DNA of 64,000 nt, taken from the NCBI GenBank assembly GCA_964398655.1, contig CAYNNG010000005.1, positions 5,081 to 69,080 on the forward strand, read 5' to 3'. Made by a program: the position numbers and the translations under genes. The DNA is from SFFI01 sp964398655. Lineage in GTDB: Bacteria; Bacillota; Clostridia; Saccharofermentanales; DTU023. Below, piece by piece: positions 45,947-54,377 of this stretch. The stretch's first letter is position 1; each line of letters opens with the position of its first letter. The notes beneath the pieces are model-generated. The model had not been told where the DNA came from and ran no database searches. It worked only from the letters and a program-made list of their open reading frames with translations.

Positions 45947-46759
45947 ATGTTTGAAAATTCTAACTTTGGTCAATATGTTCCTCTGGACTCTTTCCTCCAC
46001 AGGTTAGACCCACGCATGAAGTTTTTAGGCTTGATTGCCTTCATCGTGGTAGTGATCATCACCAGGTCGCCTTGGGCTATCCTGGCTTTGAACTTAACTG
46101 CGCTCATTTGCTTAGGCCTATCTAAAATCCGCCCGCATGAAGCCTTGGCCAGTTTGAAGCCCTTACTGCCGCTATTAATCTTGGCTTTCTTGATAAATCT
46201 TTTTGTGACAGAACCTGGAGACCCCTTAATTTTTTCCTGGCGCTTCTTAAAGATTTCTCAGCAGAGCCTGACCAATGCCTGGGTTATGACTCTGAGGATA
46301 TCTGCCCTGATTTTTGTCTCAAATCTATTTTTGAGCCTTACTACTACCGCTATGGAGCTGAGCAATGCTTTGACCAGCCTTTTGTCTCCTTTGAGCCGGT
46401 TGGGCTTACCGGTTCAAGATATGGGGATGATGATGTCTATTGCCTTGCGCTATATTCCTAGCCTCATGGCAGAAACTGATAACCTCATGAAGGCCCAATC
46501 CTCTCGCGGGGCAAACTATGATACGGGTGGACTTTTCCTACGGATCAAGGGCTTAGTAGCCGTCATGGTTCCGCTTTTTATTTCTTCTTTCCGCCAAGCT
46601 GAAGTCTTGGCAGAAGCTATGGAAGCCAGGGCCTATCGGTCAGATATTCGTCGGGGAAAGCTCCATCCTCTAGTTTTGAAGGCTAAGGATGTAGCCTTCC
46701 TGCTCGTATTTGTGGCTTCTCTCGTGGGCATAGCGGTATGGGACACCAAATTGAGGTAA
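45947..46759 (+). CDS. ecfT: ECF transporter transmembrane subunit EcfT
   Basis: 270 residues with about five or six membrane segments. The two coupling-helix motifs are present: 'QSSRGANYDTGG' and 'MEARAYRSD', both with the Ala-Arg-Ser/Gly pattern that contacts the ATPases. The frame is open earlier; ATG 45947 follows AGGGGAG and lies one base after the fused ATPase stop. With that gene it forms a complete energising module. Confidence 0.93.
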   Translation: MFENSNFGQYVPLDSFLHRLDPRMKFLGLIAFIVVVIITRSPWAILALNLTALICLGLSKIRPHEALASLKPLLPLLILAFLINLFVTEPGDPLIFSWRFLKISQQSLTNAWVMTLRISALIFVSNLFLSLTTTAMELSNALTSLLSPLSRLGLPVQDMGMMMSIALRYIPSLMAETDNLMKAQSSRGANYDTGGLFLRIKGLVAVMVPLFISSFRQAEVLAEAMEARAYRSDIRRGKLHPLVLKAKDVAFLLVFVASLVGIAVWDTKLR

Positions 46760-46761
46760 AC

Positions 46762-47613
46762 ATGCCCGAGACTACACCAGGAAAACACTATGCCGTGCTC
46801 TTAGCCTACGAGGGAACGGGTTTTCATGGCTGGCAGGACCAAGACAATGCCCAGACCGTACAGTCTACCTTACGGTCTGCCTGGTACAGCTTGTCTGGAG
46901 AAGATCTGCACTTTCAAGGCTCTTCCCGTACCGATGCCGGTGTTTCTGCTCGCGGCCATGTCTCAAACTTTACTACTCAGTCGCCTATAACCTGTGATCG
47001 TCTGCCGCGTGTGCTCAATGCCTATTTGCCGGATACCATTAGAGTCCGGGACATCCGGCCGGTATCTGCGGATTTTAATGCCCGCTACCAGGCAAGAGGG
47101 AAGCTCTATGTTTATCGCTTTTTCAATCACCAGTCGGGTTCGGCTCTGCTGTCCCACCTTACCTGTCATGCTCCCCAGAAACTGGATTTAGACGCCATGC
47201 AGGAGGCTGCAGACTACTTATGCGGAGAACATGATTTTACGGCTTTCATGGACCAAGGCTCTGTAGTCCGACAGACTTGGAGAAGGCTGGACCGTCTGGA
47301 AATTATTCCTGATCCTCAATGGCCAGTGCTCAATATGGTTTGCTTAGGGCCAGCTTTCCTCTATCACCAGGTCCGGATCTTTGCGGGCACTCTCTATTAT
47401 GTAGGCCAAGGTAAGTTAAGTCTGGCAACCATCCAGCAGGCCCTAGCCCAAAAGAACCGTAAAATCTTGGGGAAAACGATGCCGGCTCAAGGTCTTTGTC
47501 TGGAGAGGGTCTTTTACCCTGATCCTATCTTTGGCGGGGATGGTCTTGAGGACTACGAAACTTTAGTTGAGACGGACCAGGCGGAACTCTGGCAGCAAAT
47601 CCGTTTAGCCTAG
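46762..47613 (+). CDS. truA: tRNA pseudouridine(38-40) synthase TruA
   Basis: 283 residues modifying the tRNA anticodon arm. 'YEGTGFHGWQDQDNAQTVQS' and the catalytic Asp in 'SSRTDAGVSARGH' near residue 55 (usual motif GRTDAGVHA) are visible, plus 'FLYHQVRIFAGTL' in the second half. An earlier ATG at 46738 lies in ecfT; ATG 46762 has GAGG five bases upstream and is chosen. Confidence 0.95.
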   Translation: MPETTPGKHYAVLLAYEGTGFHGWQDQDNAQTVQSTLRSAWYSLSGEDLHFQGSSRTDAGVSARGHVSNFTTQSPITCDRLPRVLNAYLPDTIRVRDIRPVSADFNARYQARGKLYVYRFFNHQSGSALLSHLTCHAPQKLDLDAMQEAADYLCGEHDFTAFMDQGSVVRQTWRRLDRLEIIPDPQWPVLNMVCLGPAFLYHQVRIFAGTLYYVGQGKLSLATIQQALAQKNRKILGKTMPAQGLCLERVFYPDPIFGGDGLEDYETLVETDQAELWQQIRLA

Positions 47614-47615
47614 GA

Positions 47616-47653
47616 TTGCTAACCTGGCTTATTTGGCCTATTAAGCATAGAAT
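47616..47653 (+). promoter_or_regulatory. Candidate promoter region for pncB
   Basis: Two overlapping possibilities: TTGCTA (47616) with TATAAT-like TATTAA (47639) at 17-base spacing, and TAGAAT (47648-47653) with a poorer -35. Either ends 33-43 bases before the pncB ATG. Confidence 0.35.
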
Positions 47654-47686
47654 AGACCAAACAAAGAAAGCTGGTTACGCTGACTT

Positions 47687-49168
47687 ATGAATACTACTCC
47701 CCATCCCAAATCCAGTCTTAGCGAACGTAATGTTTCTATGCTGACAGACTTCTATGAGCTGACCATGTCCAATGGCTATCTGGAATTGGGTCTGGAAGAC
47801 CAGATTGTCATCTTTGACCTCTTTTTCCGTTCTATTCCGGAAAATGGGGGCTACGCCATCATGGCGGGCCTTGAACAAGCCATTGATTACCTGGCTAACT
47901 TGAACTTTAGTCCAGAAGACATTGCCTATTTAAGGTCTCTCGATACCTTCTCTGATGAGTTCCTAGACTATTTGGCTAATTTTAAATTTTCCTGCGATGT
48001 CTGGGCCTTTGAAGAGGGTATGCCCATTTTCCCCCGTGAGCCCATCGTAAAAGTTAGAGGGCCTCTGCCTCAAGCCCAGATGGTAGAGACGATGCTGCTC
48101 TTAACTATCAATCACCAATCCTTAATTGCTACAAAATCAACCAGAATTGTGCGGGCCGCTCAGGGACGCCCTGTGATGGAATTTGGCGCCCGCCGAGCCC
48201 AAGGCTATGATGCCTCGGTCATGGGAGCCCGAGCAGCCTATATTGGCGGCGTGGCTGGTACCTCCTGCACTTTAGCCAGCCAGCAATTTGGCATTTTACC
48301 CTTAGGCACCATGGCCCACTCCTGGGTCCAATGCTTCCCCACAGAGTACGAAGCCTTTAAGGCTTATGCCCTTAACTATCCAGATAACTGCCAACTCTTA
48401 GTTGACACATATAACACCCTACATTCCGGTATGCCCAACGCTATCCGGATTGCCAAGGAAGTTTTAGAGCCTATGGGCAAGAGACTCCGGGCCATTCGCA
48501 TTGATTCGGGCGACCTCACATACCTGAGTATGGAAGCACGTAAGATGCTGGATGCCAATGGGCTTGAAGACTGTGGCATTACGCTTTCCAACTCTATGGA
48601 TGAGTACACAATTCAAGAAATCCTGCGCCAGGGGGCGGAAGTAAATTCCTTTGGGGTGGGGGAGCGGCTCATTACCTCAAAATCTGAGCCTGTGTTTGGC
48701 GGCGTATACAAACTCTCTGCGGTCTACCATGACGGCAAACCCGTACCCCGCATGAAGTTTTCCGATAATCCAGAAAAAATCACCAATCCCGGCAGCAAAG
48801 AAGTGTGGCGCTTTTACGATAAGGACACCGGTTTCGCTCAAGCCGACCTTATTACGCTGGAAGGGGAGGAGATTGACCAAAATCAGCCTTATACGATTTT
48901 TGATCCTCTGCATACCTGGAAAAAGAAGACCCTGACCAACTTTAAAGCCGTTAAGATGCTCAAACCCATCTTCGTTAAAGGTGAATGCGTATATGAGGGC
49001 AGCAGCCTAGAAGCCGCAAGGCAGCGCTGCCAAGATGAGCTAGGCAGACTGTGGGATTCCATCCGCCGCTTTGAAAACCCTCAAATTTATTATGTTGACC
49101 TCTCCTACGACCTGTGGGAGCTCAAGGAGAAGATGCTGGCCGACCAGGCTGGCTCTGCTCACCAATAA
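47687..49168 (+). CDS. pncB: Nicotinate phosphoribosyltransferase
   Basis: 493 residues joining nicotinate and PRPP in NAD salvage. 'MLTDFYELTMSNGYLE' near residue 18, 'EFGARRAQGYDASVMGARAA' near 165, 'GTMAHSWVQ' and 'IRIDSGDLTYLS' are family signatures; the conserved His is in the 'GTMAHS' string. The ribosome site is weak. It is monocistronic with a strong terminator. Confidence 0.95.
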   Translation: MNTTPHPKSSLSERNVSMLTDFYELTMSNGYLELGLEDQIVIFDLFFRSIPENGGYAIMAGLEQAIDYLANLNFSPEDIAYLRSLDTFSDEFLDYLANFKFSCDVWAFEEGMPIFPREPIVKVRGPLPQAQMVETMLLLTINHQSLIATKSTRIVRAAQGRPVMEFGARRAQGYDASVMGARAAYIGGVAGTSCTLASQQFGILPLGTMAHSWVQCFPTEYEAFKAYALNYPDNCQLLVDTYNTLHSGMPNAIRIAKEVLEPMGKRLRAIRIDSGDLTYLSMEARKMLDANGLEDCGITLSNSMDEYTIQEILRQGAEVNSFGVGERLITSKSEPVFGGVYKLSAVYHDGKPVPRMKFSDNPEKITNPGSKEVWRFYDKDTGFAQADLITLEGEEIDQNQPYTIFDPLHTWKKKTLTNFKAVKMLKPIFVKGECVYEGSSLEAARQRCQDELGRLWDSIRRFENPQIYYVDLSYDLWELKEKMLADQAGSAHQ

Positions 49169-49191
49169 AATTAATCAGTAATACATCGTGA

Positions 49192-49236
49192 AAGGGCGTC
49201 TCAAAGCCTTCGGATTTGAGACGCCCTTGCTTATTT
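49192..49236 (+). terminator. Rho-independent terminator after pncB
   Basis: A perfect 14-bp stem (49192-49205 with 49215-49228) with loop GCCTTCGGA, followed by GCTTATTT. The following AT-rich 49237-49475 shows no gene and nothing I can name. Confidence 0.9.
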
Positions 49237-49475
49237 CACTACCTTAAGCGCTTATTGTGCTGATAGATAAGCAGCAAGCTGAGTTGCTGGCAAACTATTG
49301 TAGAACTTCACCAAATTTCACTATATATTCATTTTTCTCATAAATTATTAAGAGCTAAAATAGATCATATTAACCGGCATCCTATATTAAGATGAACTAA
49401 TTAATGCGAAAAAGCTTATTACCAGTCAAATGGCCAAAATACAGAAACAGAATAGCTAAAAAGCAGTGAACTTGA

Positions 49476-49505
49476 TTGACAATAACTTTGACCGTAGGGT
49501 AATAT
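49476..49505 (+). promoter_or_regulatory. Promoter of the first binding-protein gene
   Basis: TTGACA (49476-49481), 18-base spacer, TAATAT (49500-49505). The -35 is perfect. It is 77 bases before the ATG. Confidence 0.7.
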
Positions 49506-49521
49506 TAGAGAAACTTTGTAT

Positions 49522-49559
49522 CTTCGCTCTGCACCATAAAAGTGCATAAACATGCGAAG
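49522..49559 (+). repeat. Nested inverted repeats in the leader of the first binding protein
   Basis: CTTCGC pairs with GCGAAG and, inside, TGCAC pairs with GTGCA. The element lies between the promoter and the ribosome site (GGAGG, 49572-49576). It may be an operator or a structured RNA leader. It does not match a purine riboswitch. Confidence 0.5.
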
Positions 49560-49582
49560 TGCGAAAAGTATGGAGGTAAATT

Positions 49583-51031
49583 ATGAAGAAGACAATCAGC
49601 CTGCTGCTGGCTCTGGTCCTGCTACTAGGTGTTTTCGCAGCCCCAACGGTTATGTATGCCGAAGAAGCTGAAAATGCCGAGACTGAAGAAAATGCNNNNN
49701 NNNNNNNNNNNNNNNNNNNNNNNNNNNNNNNNNNNNNNNNNNNNNNNNNNNNNNNNNNNNNNNNNNNNNNNNNNNNNNNNNNNNNNNNNNNNNNNGACGT
49801 TCCCGACTGGGATGGTACCGAAGCGGAATTCCATATCGGTTTGGTTACTGGTACCGTTTCTCAGAGTGAAGATGACCTGCGCGGCGCCGAAGAATTGATC
49901 CGCCGTTATGGTGATAGTAAAGCAGGCGGTATGATTACCCACCTGACCTACCCCGACAACTTTATGTCCGAGCAGGAAACCACTATCTCTCAAATTGTTG
50001 GCCTAGCGGATGACCCTCTAATGAAAGTTATCGTAGTTAACCAATCTGTTCCTGGTACCGCTGCTGCTTTCAACCAAATCCGTGAATTCCGTGACGATAT
50101 CCTGCTGCTGGCTGGTGAGTCTCATGAAGATCCCACGGTCATCACTCCTGCTGCTGACTACTGTGTATCTGTAGATAAGGTTGGTCAAGGTTACCTCATG
50201 CCCTATGCGGCTAAAGAATTGGGTGCCAAGACTTTTGTTCACGTATCCTTCCCCCGTCACTTAAGCCAAGAAATCATGGCCCAGCGTCATGCTATTCTGG
50301 CTGCGGCCTGTGAAGAACTGGGCATTGAATTCGCTGACGAAACTGCACCTGACCCCATGTCCGATATCGGTATTCCTGGCGCTCAGCAGTTCATCCTTGA
50401 ACATATGAATGCTTGGGTGGATAAATATGGTAAGGACACTGCCTTCTTCTGCACCAACGACGCAGAAACCGAGCCTATGCTGAAAAAAGTTGCGGAACTG
50501 GGCGCCTTCTTTATTGAAGCCGACCTTCCCAGCCCCCTCATGGGTTATCCTGGCGCCTTTGGCATCGAGCTCAAAGACGTAGCAGGTGACTGGCCGGCTA
50601 TCTTACAAAAGGTTGAAGAATCTGTTGTAGAAGCGGGCGGCGGTGAACATATGGGTACCTGGGCCTACTCCTTCGGCTTTACCTGCACTGCTGGCTTGGG
50701 CGAGTTTGGTAAGCGGGTAGTAGAAGGCAAATATGAAAAGGATCCTGAAACTGAGACCTTCAAACCGGAAGATGTTCTAGCCTGCTTTGAAGAGTACACC
50801 CCAGGCTGTAAGTGGACTGGCGGCTACTTTATGAACACCACAGGCGAAGAGCCCGAGCCCTGGCAAAACTTCTACCTGGTATCCCAAGACCTCTATGTCT
50901 TTGACAAGGGTTTCTTAGGTCTCGATAAAGTAGAGGTACCGCAGAAGTATCGTGAATTAGCCTATGAGGTTAAGACTCAAGAAGAACTGGAAGCCGAAGC
51001 TGAAGCTCAGTCAGAAGCTGAAGGCAATTAG
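49583..51031 (+). CDS. DUF3798-like substrate-binding protein, copy 1 (interrupted by assembly gap)
   Basis: Extracellular binding protein. An N-terminal signal peptide (hydrophobic core about 4-20, likely cleavage after 'MYA') is followed by an acidic linker that runs into 100 N, then by 'VPDWDGTEAEFHIG' and a full binding-protein domain with 'GTVSQSEDDLRGAEELIRRY', 'HLTYPDNFMSEQETTISQIV' and 'SFPRHLSQEIMAQR'. I recognise the DUF3798 pattern from memory; the domain resembles periplasmic-binding folds. There is no lipobox Cys. The C-terminus is Glu/Ala-rich. Because of the gap the true length is unknown and the open frame across it is not evidence of continuity. Copy 2 follows at 51292. Confidence 0.8.
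   Translation: MKKTISLLLALVLLLGVFAAPTVMYAEEAENAETEENXXXXXXXXXXXXXXXXXXXXXXXXXXXXXXXXXXDVPDWDGTEAEFHIGLVTGTVSQSEDDLRGAEELIRRYGDSKAGGMITHLTYPDNFMSEQETTISQIVGLADDPLMKVIVVNQSVPGTAAAFNQIREFRDDILLLAGESHEDPTVITPAADYCVSVDKVGQGYLMPYAAKELGAKTFVHVSFPRHLSQEIMAQRHAILAAACEELGIEFADETAPDPMSDIGIPGAQQFILEHMNAWVDKYGKDTAFFCTNDAETEPMLKKVAELGAFFIEADLPSPLMGYPGAFGIELKDVAGDWPAILQKVEESVVEAGGGEHMGTWAYSFGFTCTAGLGEFGKRVVEGKYEKDPETETFKPEDVLACFEEYTPGCKWTGGYFMNTTGEEPEPWQNFYLVSQDLYVFDKGFLGLDKVEVPQKYRELAYEVKTQEELEAEAEAQSEAEGN
49696..49795. other. Assembly gap of 100 N
   Basis: Exactly 100 undetermined bases within the acidic linker of binding-protein copy 1. The round size suggests a placeholder joining two contigs, so the real distance is unknown. 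The adjacent near-identical copy 2 is a likely cause of the break. Confidence 0.97.
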
Positions 51032-51089
51032 TCTCGTCTTCATGTTATAAGTCCTCTATATACTTTTTATTGTTAATCAATAATTAGTT

Positions 51090-51124
51090 AAAAAGCCCTG
51101 TGCCGCGTTGACGCAGGGCTTTTT
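51090..51124 (+). terminator. Rho-independent terminator after copy 1
   Basis: AAAAAGCCCTG pairs with CAGGGCTTTTT (11 bp, 13-base loop), ending in a T-run, 59 bases after the stop. Copy 1 is thus a separate transcript. Confidence 0.9.
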
Positions 51125-51182
51125 AAGATAAAAACTATACTAATCACAAAAGGTCTGCGACAATTTATGAATTTTTGGATAT

Positions 51183-51211
51183 TTGACACTAGTATGCGAG
51201 AGGAATAGAAT
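51183..51211 (+). promoter_or_regulatory. Promoter of the second binding-protein gene
   Basis: TTGACA (51183-51188), 17-base spacer, TAGAAT (51206-51211): near consensus. The 80-base leader to the ATG includes a 7-8 bp imperfect hairpin (GATTATCT/AGATAATT). Confidence 0.75.
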
Positions 51212-51291
51212 TTGGTCTGCACTGCTGAAGATTATCTGCTAAGCATTTTGAGGAGATAATTACTCAGCCAAATGAATTTCAGGAGGAAGAA

Positions 51292-52656
51292 ATGAAAAAG
51301 TTTTTCAGTCTGTTGCTCGCACTAGTCATGATGTTGAGCATCCTCGCTGCCCCTGTATTTGTTAAAGCAGAGGAAGCCAAAGACGCTGAAGCAGCTGATG
51401 AAGCTGCGGAAGAAGAGATGGCAGAAGAGGTCCCAGATTGGGACGGTACAGAAGCCGAGTTCCATATTGGCGTAGTTACTGGTACTGTTTCTCAAACTGA
51501 AGATGACCTGCGTGGCGCGGAAGAGCTGATCCGCCGTTATGGCGACAGCAAAGATGGTGGTATGATTACCCACCTGACCTACCCCGACAACTTCATGTCT
51601 GAGCAAGAGACTACTATCTCTCAAATCGTGGGACTCGCTGATGACCCCATGATGAAGGTTATTGTAGTTAACCAAGGCGTTCCTGGTACTGCTGCAGCCT
51701 TTAACCAAATTCGTGAATTCCGTGATGACATTATTCTCTTAGTTGGTGATTCTCACGAAGACCCAACCGTTATCACTCCTGCCGCAGATTTCTGCGTATC
51801 TGTTGATAAAGTTGGCCAAGGCTACCTCATGCCTTACGCCGCTAAGGAAATGGGCGCTAAGACCTTTGTCCACGTTTCCTTCCCTCGTCACTTAAGTGAA
51901 GAAATCATGGCTCAGCGTCATGCCGTCTTAGCTGCTGCCTGCGAAGAACTCGGCCTGACCTTTGCTGATGAAACCGCACCTGACCCCATGTCCGATATCG
52001 GCATCCCTGGCGCCCAGCAATTTATCCTTGAACACATGGACGCTTGGGTAGAAAAATACGGTAAAGACACCGCTTTCTTCTGCACCAACGATGCGGAAAC
52101 CGAACCTATGCTGAAGAAGATTGCTGCTCTTGGCGCTCTCTTTATCGAAGCCGACCTGCCCAGCCCCCTCATGGGTTATCCTGGCGCCTTTGGTATCGAG
52201 CTCAAAGATGTTGCCGGCGACTGGCCTGCCATCTTGAAGAGAGTTGAAGAAGCTGTAGTTAAAGCTGGCGGCGGCGAACGCATGGGCACTTGGGCTTACT
52301 CTTACGGCTTCACCTCCACCGCAGGTTTAGGTGAATTCGGTAAGCGCGTAGTCGAAGGCAAGTATGAAAAAGACGAAGAAACCGGCTATTACAAGCCCGA
52401 AGACGTCGTCGAATCCTTCGAAGTTTACACTCCTGGTACCAGCTGGACCGGCGGCTACTTTATGAATGTAGGCGGCGAAAAAGCTGAGCCTTGGCAGAAC
52501 TACTACCTGGTATCCCAGGATCTGTATGTCTTTGGTAAGGGCTTCATGGGCCTCGATAAGGTAGAAGTACCTGAGAAGTATCGTGAACTCTCTTATGAGC
52601 TGAAGACTCAAGAAGAACTGGAAGCTGAAGCTGAATCTGAAGCCGAAGGCAACTAG
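51292..52656 (+). CDS. DUF3798-like substrate-binding protein, copy 2
   Basis: 454 residues, nearly identical to copy 1 through the mature domain. Signal peptide about residues 1-26 ('MKKFFSLLLALVMMLSILAA', likely cleavage after 'VKA'), an acidic linker (about 27-46, mostly Ala, Asp and Glu), then the binding domain with 'PDWDGTEAEFHIGVVTGTVS' and 'APDPMSDIGIPGAQQFILE'. No Cys follows the signal peptide, so lipidation is not expected; this is unusual for a binding protein in a one-membrane Gram-positive. AGGAGG precedes the ATG. The ATPase and two permeases encoded next make the probable transporter; substrate unknown. Confidence 0.83.
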   Translation: MKKFFSLLLALVMMLSILAAPVFVKAEEAKDAEAADEAAEEEMAEEVPDWDGTEAEFHIGVVTGTVSQTEDDLRGAEELIRRYGDSKDGGMITHLTYPDNFMSEQETTISQIVGLADDPMMKVIVVNQGVPGTAAAFNQIREFRDDIILLVGDSHEDPTVITPAADFCVSVDKVGQGYLMPYAAKEMGAKTFVHVSFPRHLSEEIMAQRHAVLAAACEELGLTFADETAPDPMSDIGIPGAQQFILEHMDAWVEKYGKDTAFFCTNDAETEPMLKKIAALGALFIEADLPSPLMGYPGAFGIELKDVAGDWPAILKRVEEAVVKAGGGERMGTWAYSYGFTSTAGLGEFGKRVVEGKYEKDEETGYYKPEDVVESFEVYTPGTSWTGGYFMNVGGEKAEPWQNYYLVSQDLYVFGKGFMGLDKVEVPEKYRELSYELKTQEELEAEAESEAEGN

Positions 52657-52710
52657 TTTAACCGTCTGTTAATGGCCTAGCGCAGAGCTAGGTTAATACT
52701 TGAGTAAGTT

Positions 52711-52757
52711 AGGCGGGAGATATCTTATCCTTGATGGGATACTCCCGCCTTATTTAA
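52711..52757 (+). terminator. Stem-loop between binding protein and ATPase
   Basis: AGGCGGGAG pairs with CTCCCGCCT with an inner TATCC/GGATA, followed by TATTTAAAT. It may let only part of transcription continue to the ATPase, giving the excess of binding protein usual for importers. Confidence 0.75.
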
Positions 52758-52781
52758 ATAAACGTATAGAAAGAGGTGCTT

Positions 52782-54377
52782 ATGGCCTTGCTTGAAGCAC
52801 GAAATGTTGGCAAGGATTTTAGCGGCAATGTCGTATTAAAAGATATTTCTTTCTCTCTGGAAGCCGGTAAGGTGTTGGGTCTGTGCGGCGAAAATGGCGC
52901 AGGTAAATCTACCCTGATGAACATCATCTTCGGTATGCCAGTCATCCAGGAAACGGGTGGCTATGAGGGAGAAATTCTCATAGACGGCAAGGTCGTAAAA
53001 TTTCAAAATACGTCAGATGCTCTGGAAGCAGGTATAGGGATGGTTCACCAAGAGTTCTCCTTGATTCCCGGCTTTACGGCAGCAGAAAACGTAATGATTA
53101 ACCGTGAACCGACCAAACCCAATGTTATTTCTAAGATCACCCGGCAGAAGAAATTGAATTACGTGGATACACCTGCTATGCATGAGAGTGCCCAGGATTC
53201 CCTTGATAAGCTGGAGATTGAATTGGACTCTCATACCTTGGTAGGGGAGCTACCCGTAGGTTACAAGCAATTTTTGGAAATTGCCCGTGAAATAAATAAA
53301 GAAAACGTCAAACTCTTGATTCTGGATGAGCCTACCGCCGTCTTAACCGAGTCAGAAGCTGAACTCTTGCTGACAGCAATGCGCAAGCTATCAGCTGAAG
53401 GTATCAGCGTTATCTTTATTTCTCACCGCCTGCGTGAGGTTATGGAAGTTTGTGACCAGGTTGTGGTTATGCGCGACGGCCTCATTGTGGCAGACGCAGC
53501 CAAGGAAGATATTACGATCCCCGAGATCGCGAACTTAATGACCGGCCGTAGCGTCGATATGGAGGCCCAGAGTGGTCAAGAGGTAGAGGAATACAGGCCA
53601 GAAGGGGACGTGATCTTAGAGATCAAAGACCTCTTTGTGGATATGCCTGGTGAAGCGGTAGACGGTGTAAACCTAACCGTACACGAGGGTGAGATTTTCG
53701 GTATTGCGGGCCTGGCTGGCCAAGGCAAACTGGGTATTCCCAACGGCATTATGGGGATTTATCCTACCCTGGGGAAAATTATTTTCCAAGGACAAGAAGT
53801 ACCACTAAACAGTCCCAAGGCGGCTCAAGAAATGGGCATTGCCTTTGTCTCCGAAGACCGCAGAGGTGTGGGCCTGCTCTTAGATGAACCGATTTCTTGG
53901 AATATTTGTTTTAACGCCATGCAGATCCAGGAGGTGGGTCTTAAGAAGGTCTTATTCTTTAAGTTGCGTGACGAGAAGAAGATGGCTGAAATTGCCGAAA
54001 AGTACATTGATGAGCTTAAAATTAAATGTACTGGTCCAGATCAGCTGGTCCGGAACCTTTCCGGTGGTAACCAGCAAAAAATCTGCCTGGCCAAGGCTTT
54101 CTGCATGCAGCCAAAGCTCCTTTTAGTCTCGGAACCCACCCGCGGCATTGATGTAGGCGCCAAGGAATTAGTCTTGGAAGCCCTGAAGAAGTATAACCGC
54201 GACAATGGTACGACGATTATTATTGTGTCCTCAGAGCTTGAGGAACTGCGTTCCATTGCTGGCCGCATTGCTGTCGTAGATGAGGGCGAAATAGCCGCCA
54301 TCTTACCGGCCACGGAATCTTCTGCCAAATTTGGTCTCTTAATGTCTGGTGAAAAACTTGAGGAGAGTGCGTCATGA
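52782..54377 (+). CDS. ABC importer ATPase, two-domain (RbsA/nucleoside type)
   Basis: 531 residues with two ABC domains, as in CUT2 sugar and BMP/nucleoside importers. Domain 1: Walker A 'GENGAGKSTLMN' near 36, 'HQEFSLIPGFTAAENVMI', Walker B 'LLILDEPTAVLT'; its signature is degenerate ('LPVGYKQFLEIAREI'). Domain 2: degenerate Walker A 'GLAGQGKLGIPN', good signature 'LSGGNQQKICLAKAF' and 'LLVSEPTRGIDVG'. This unequal pattern is normal for the family. A GTG at 52776 overlaps the AGAGG; ATG 52782 is chosen. It overlaps the next gene by 4 bases (ATGA). Confidence 0.93.
   Translation: MALLEARNVGKDFSGNVVLKDISFSLEAGKVLGLCGENGAGKSTLMNIIFGMPVIQETGGYEGEILIDGKVVKFQNTSDALEAGIGMVHQEFSLIPGFTAAENVMINREPTKPNVISKITRQKKLNYVDTPAMHESAQDSLDKLEIELDSHTLVGELPVGYKQFLEIAREINKENVKLLILDEPTAVLTESEAELLLTAMRKLSAEGISVIFISHRLREVMEVCDQVVVMRDGLIVADAAKEDITIPEIANLMTGRSVDMEAQSGQEVEEYRPEGDVILEIKDLFVDMPGEAVDGVNLTVHEGEIFGIAGLAGQGKLGIPNGIMGIYPTLGKIIFQGQEVPLNSPKAAQEMGIAFVSEDRRGVGLLLDEPISWNICFNAMQIQEVGLKKVLFFKLRDEKKMAEIAEKYIDELKIKCTGPDQLVRNLSGGNQQKICLAKAFCMQPKLLLVSEPTRGIDVGAKELVLEALKKYNRDNGTTIIIVSSELEELRSIAGRIAVVDEGEIAAILPATESSAKFGLLMSGEKLEESAS

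Noticed and set aside
49506..49582. Purine riboswitch before the binding-protein gene
   Set aside because: The expected conserved loops of the purine aptamer are absent; only simple nested palindromes are seen.
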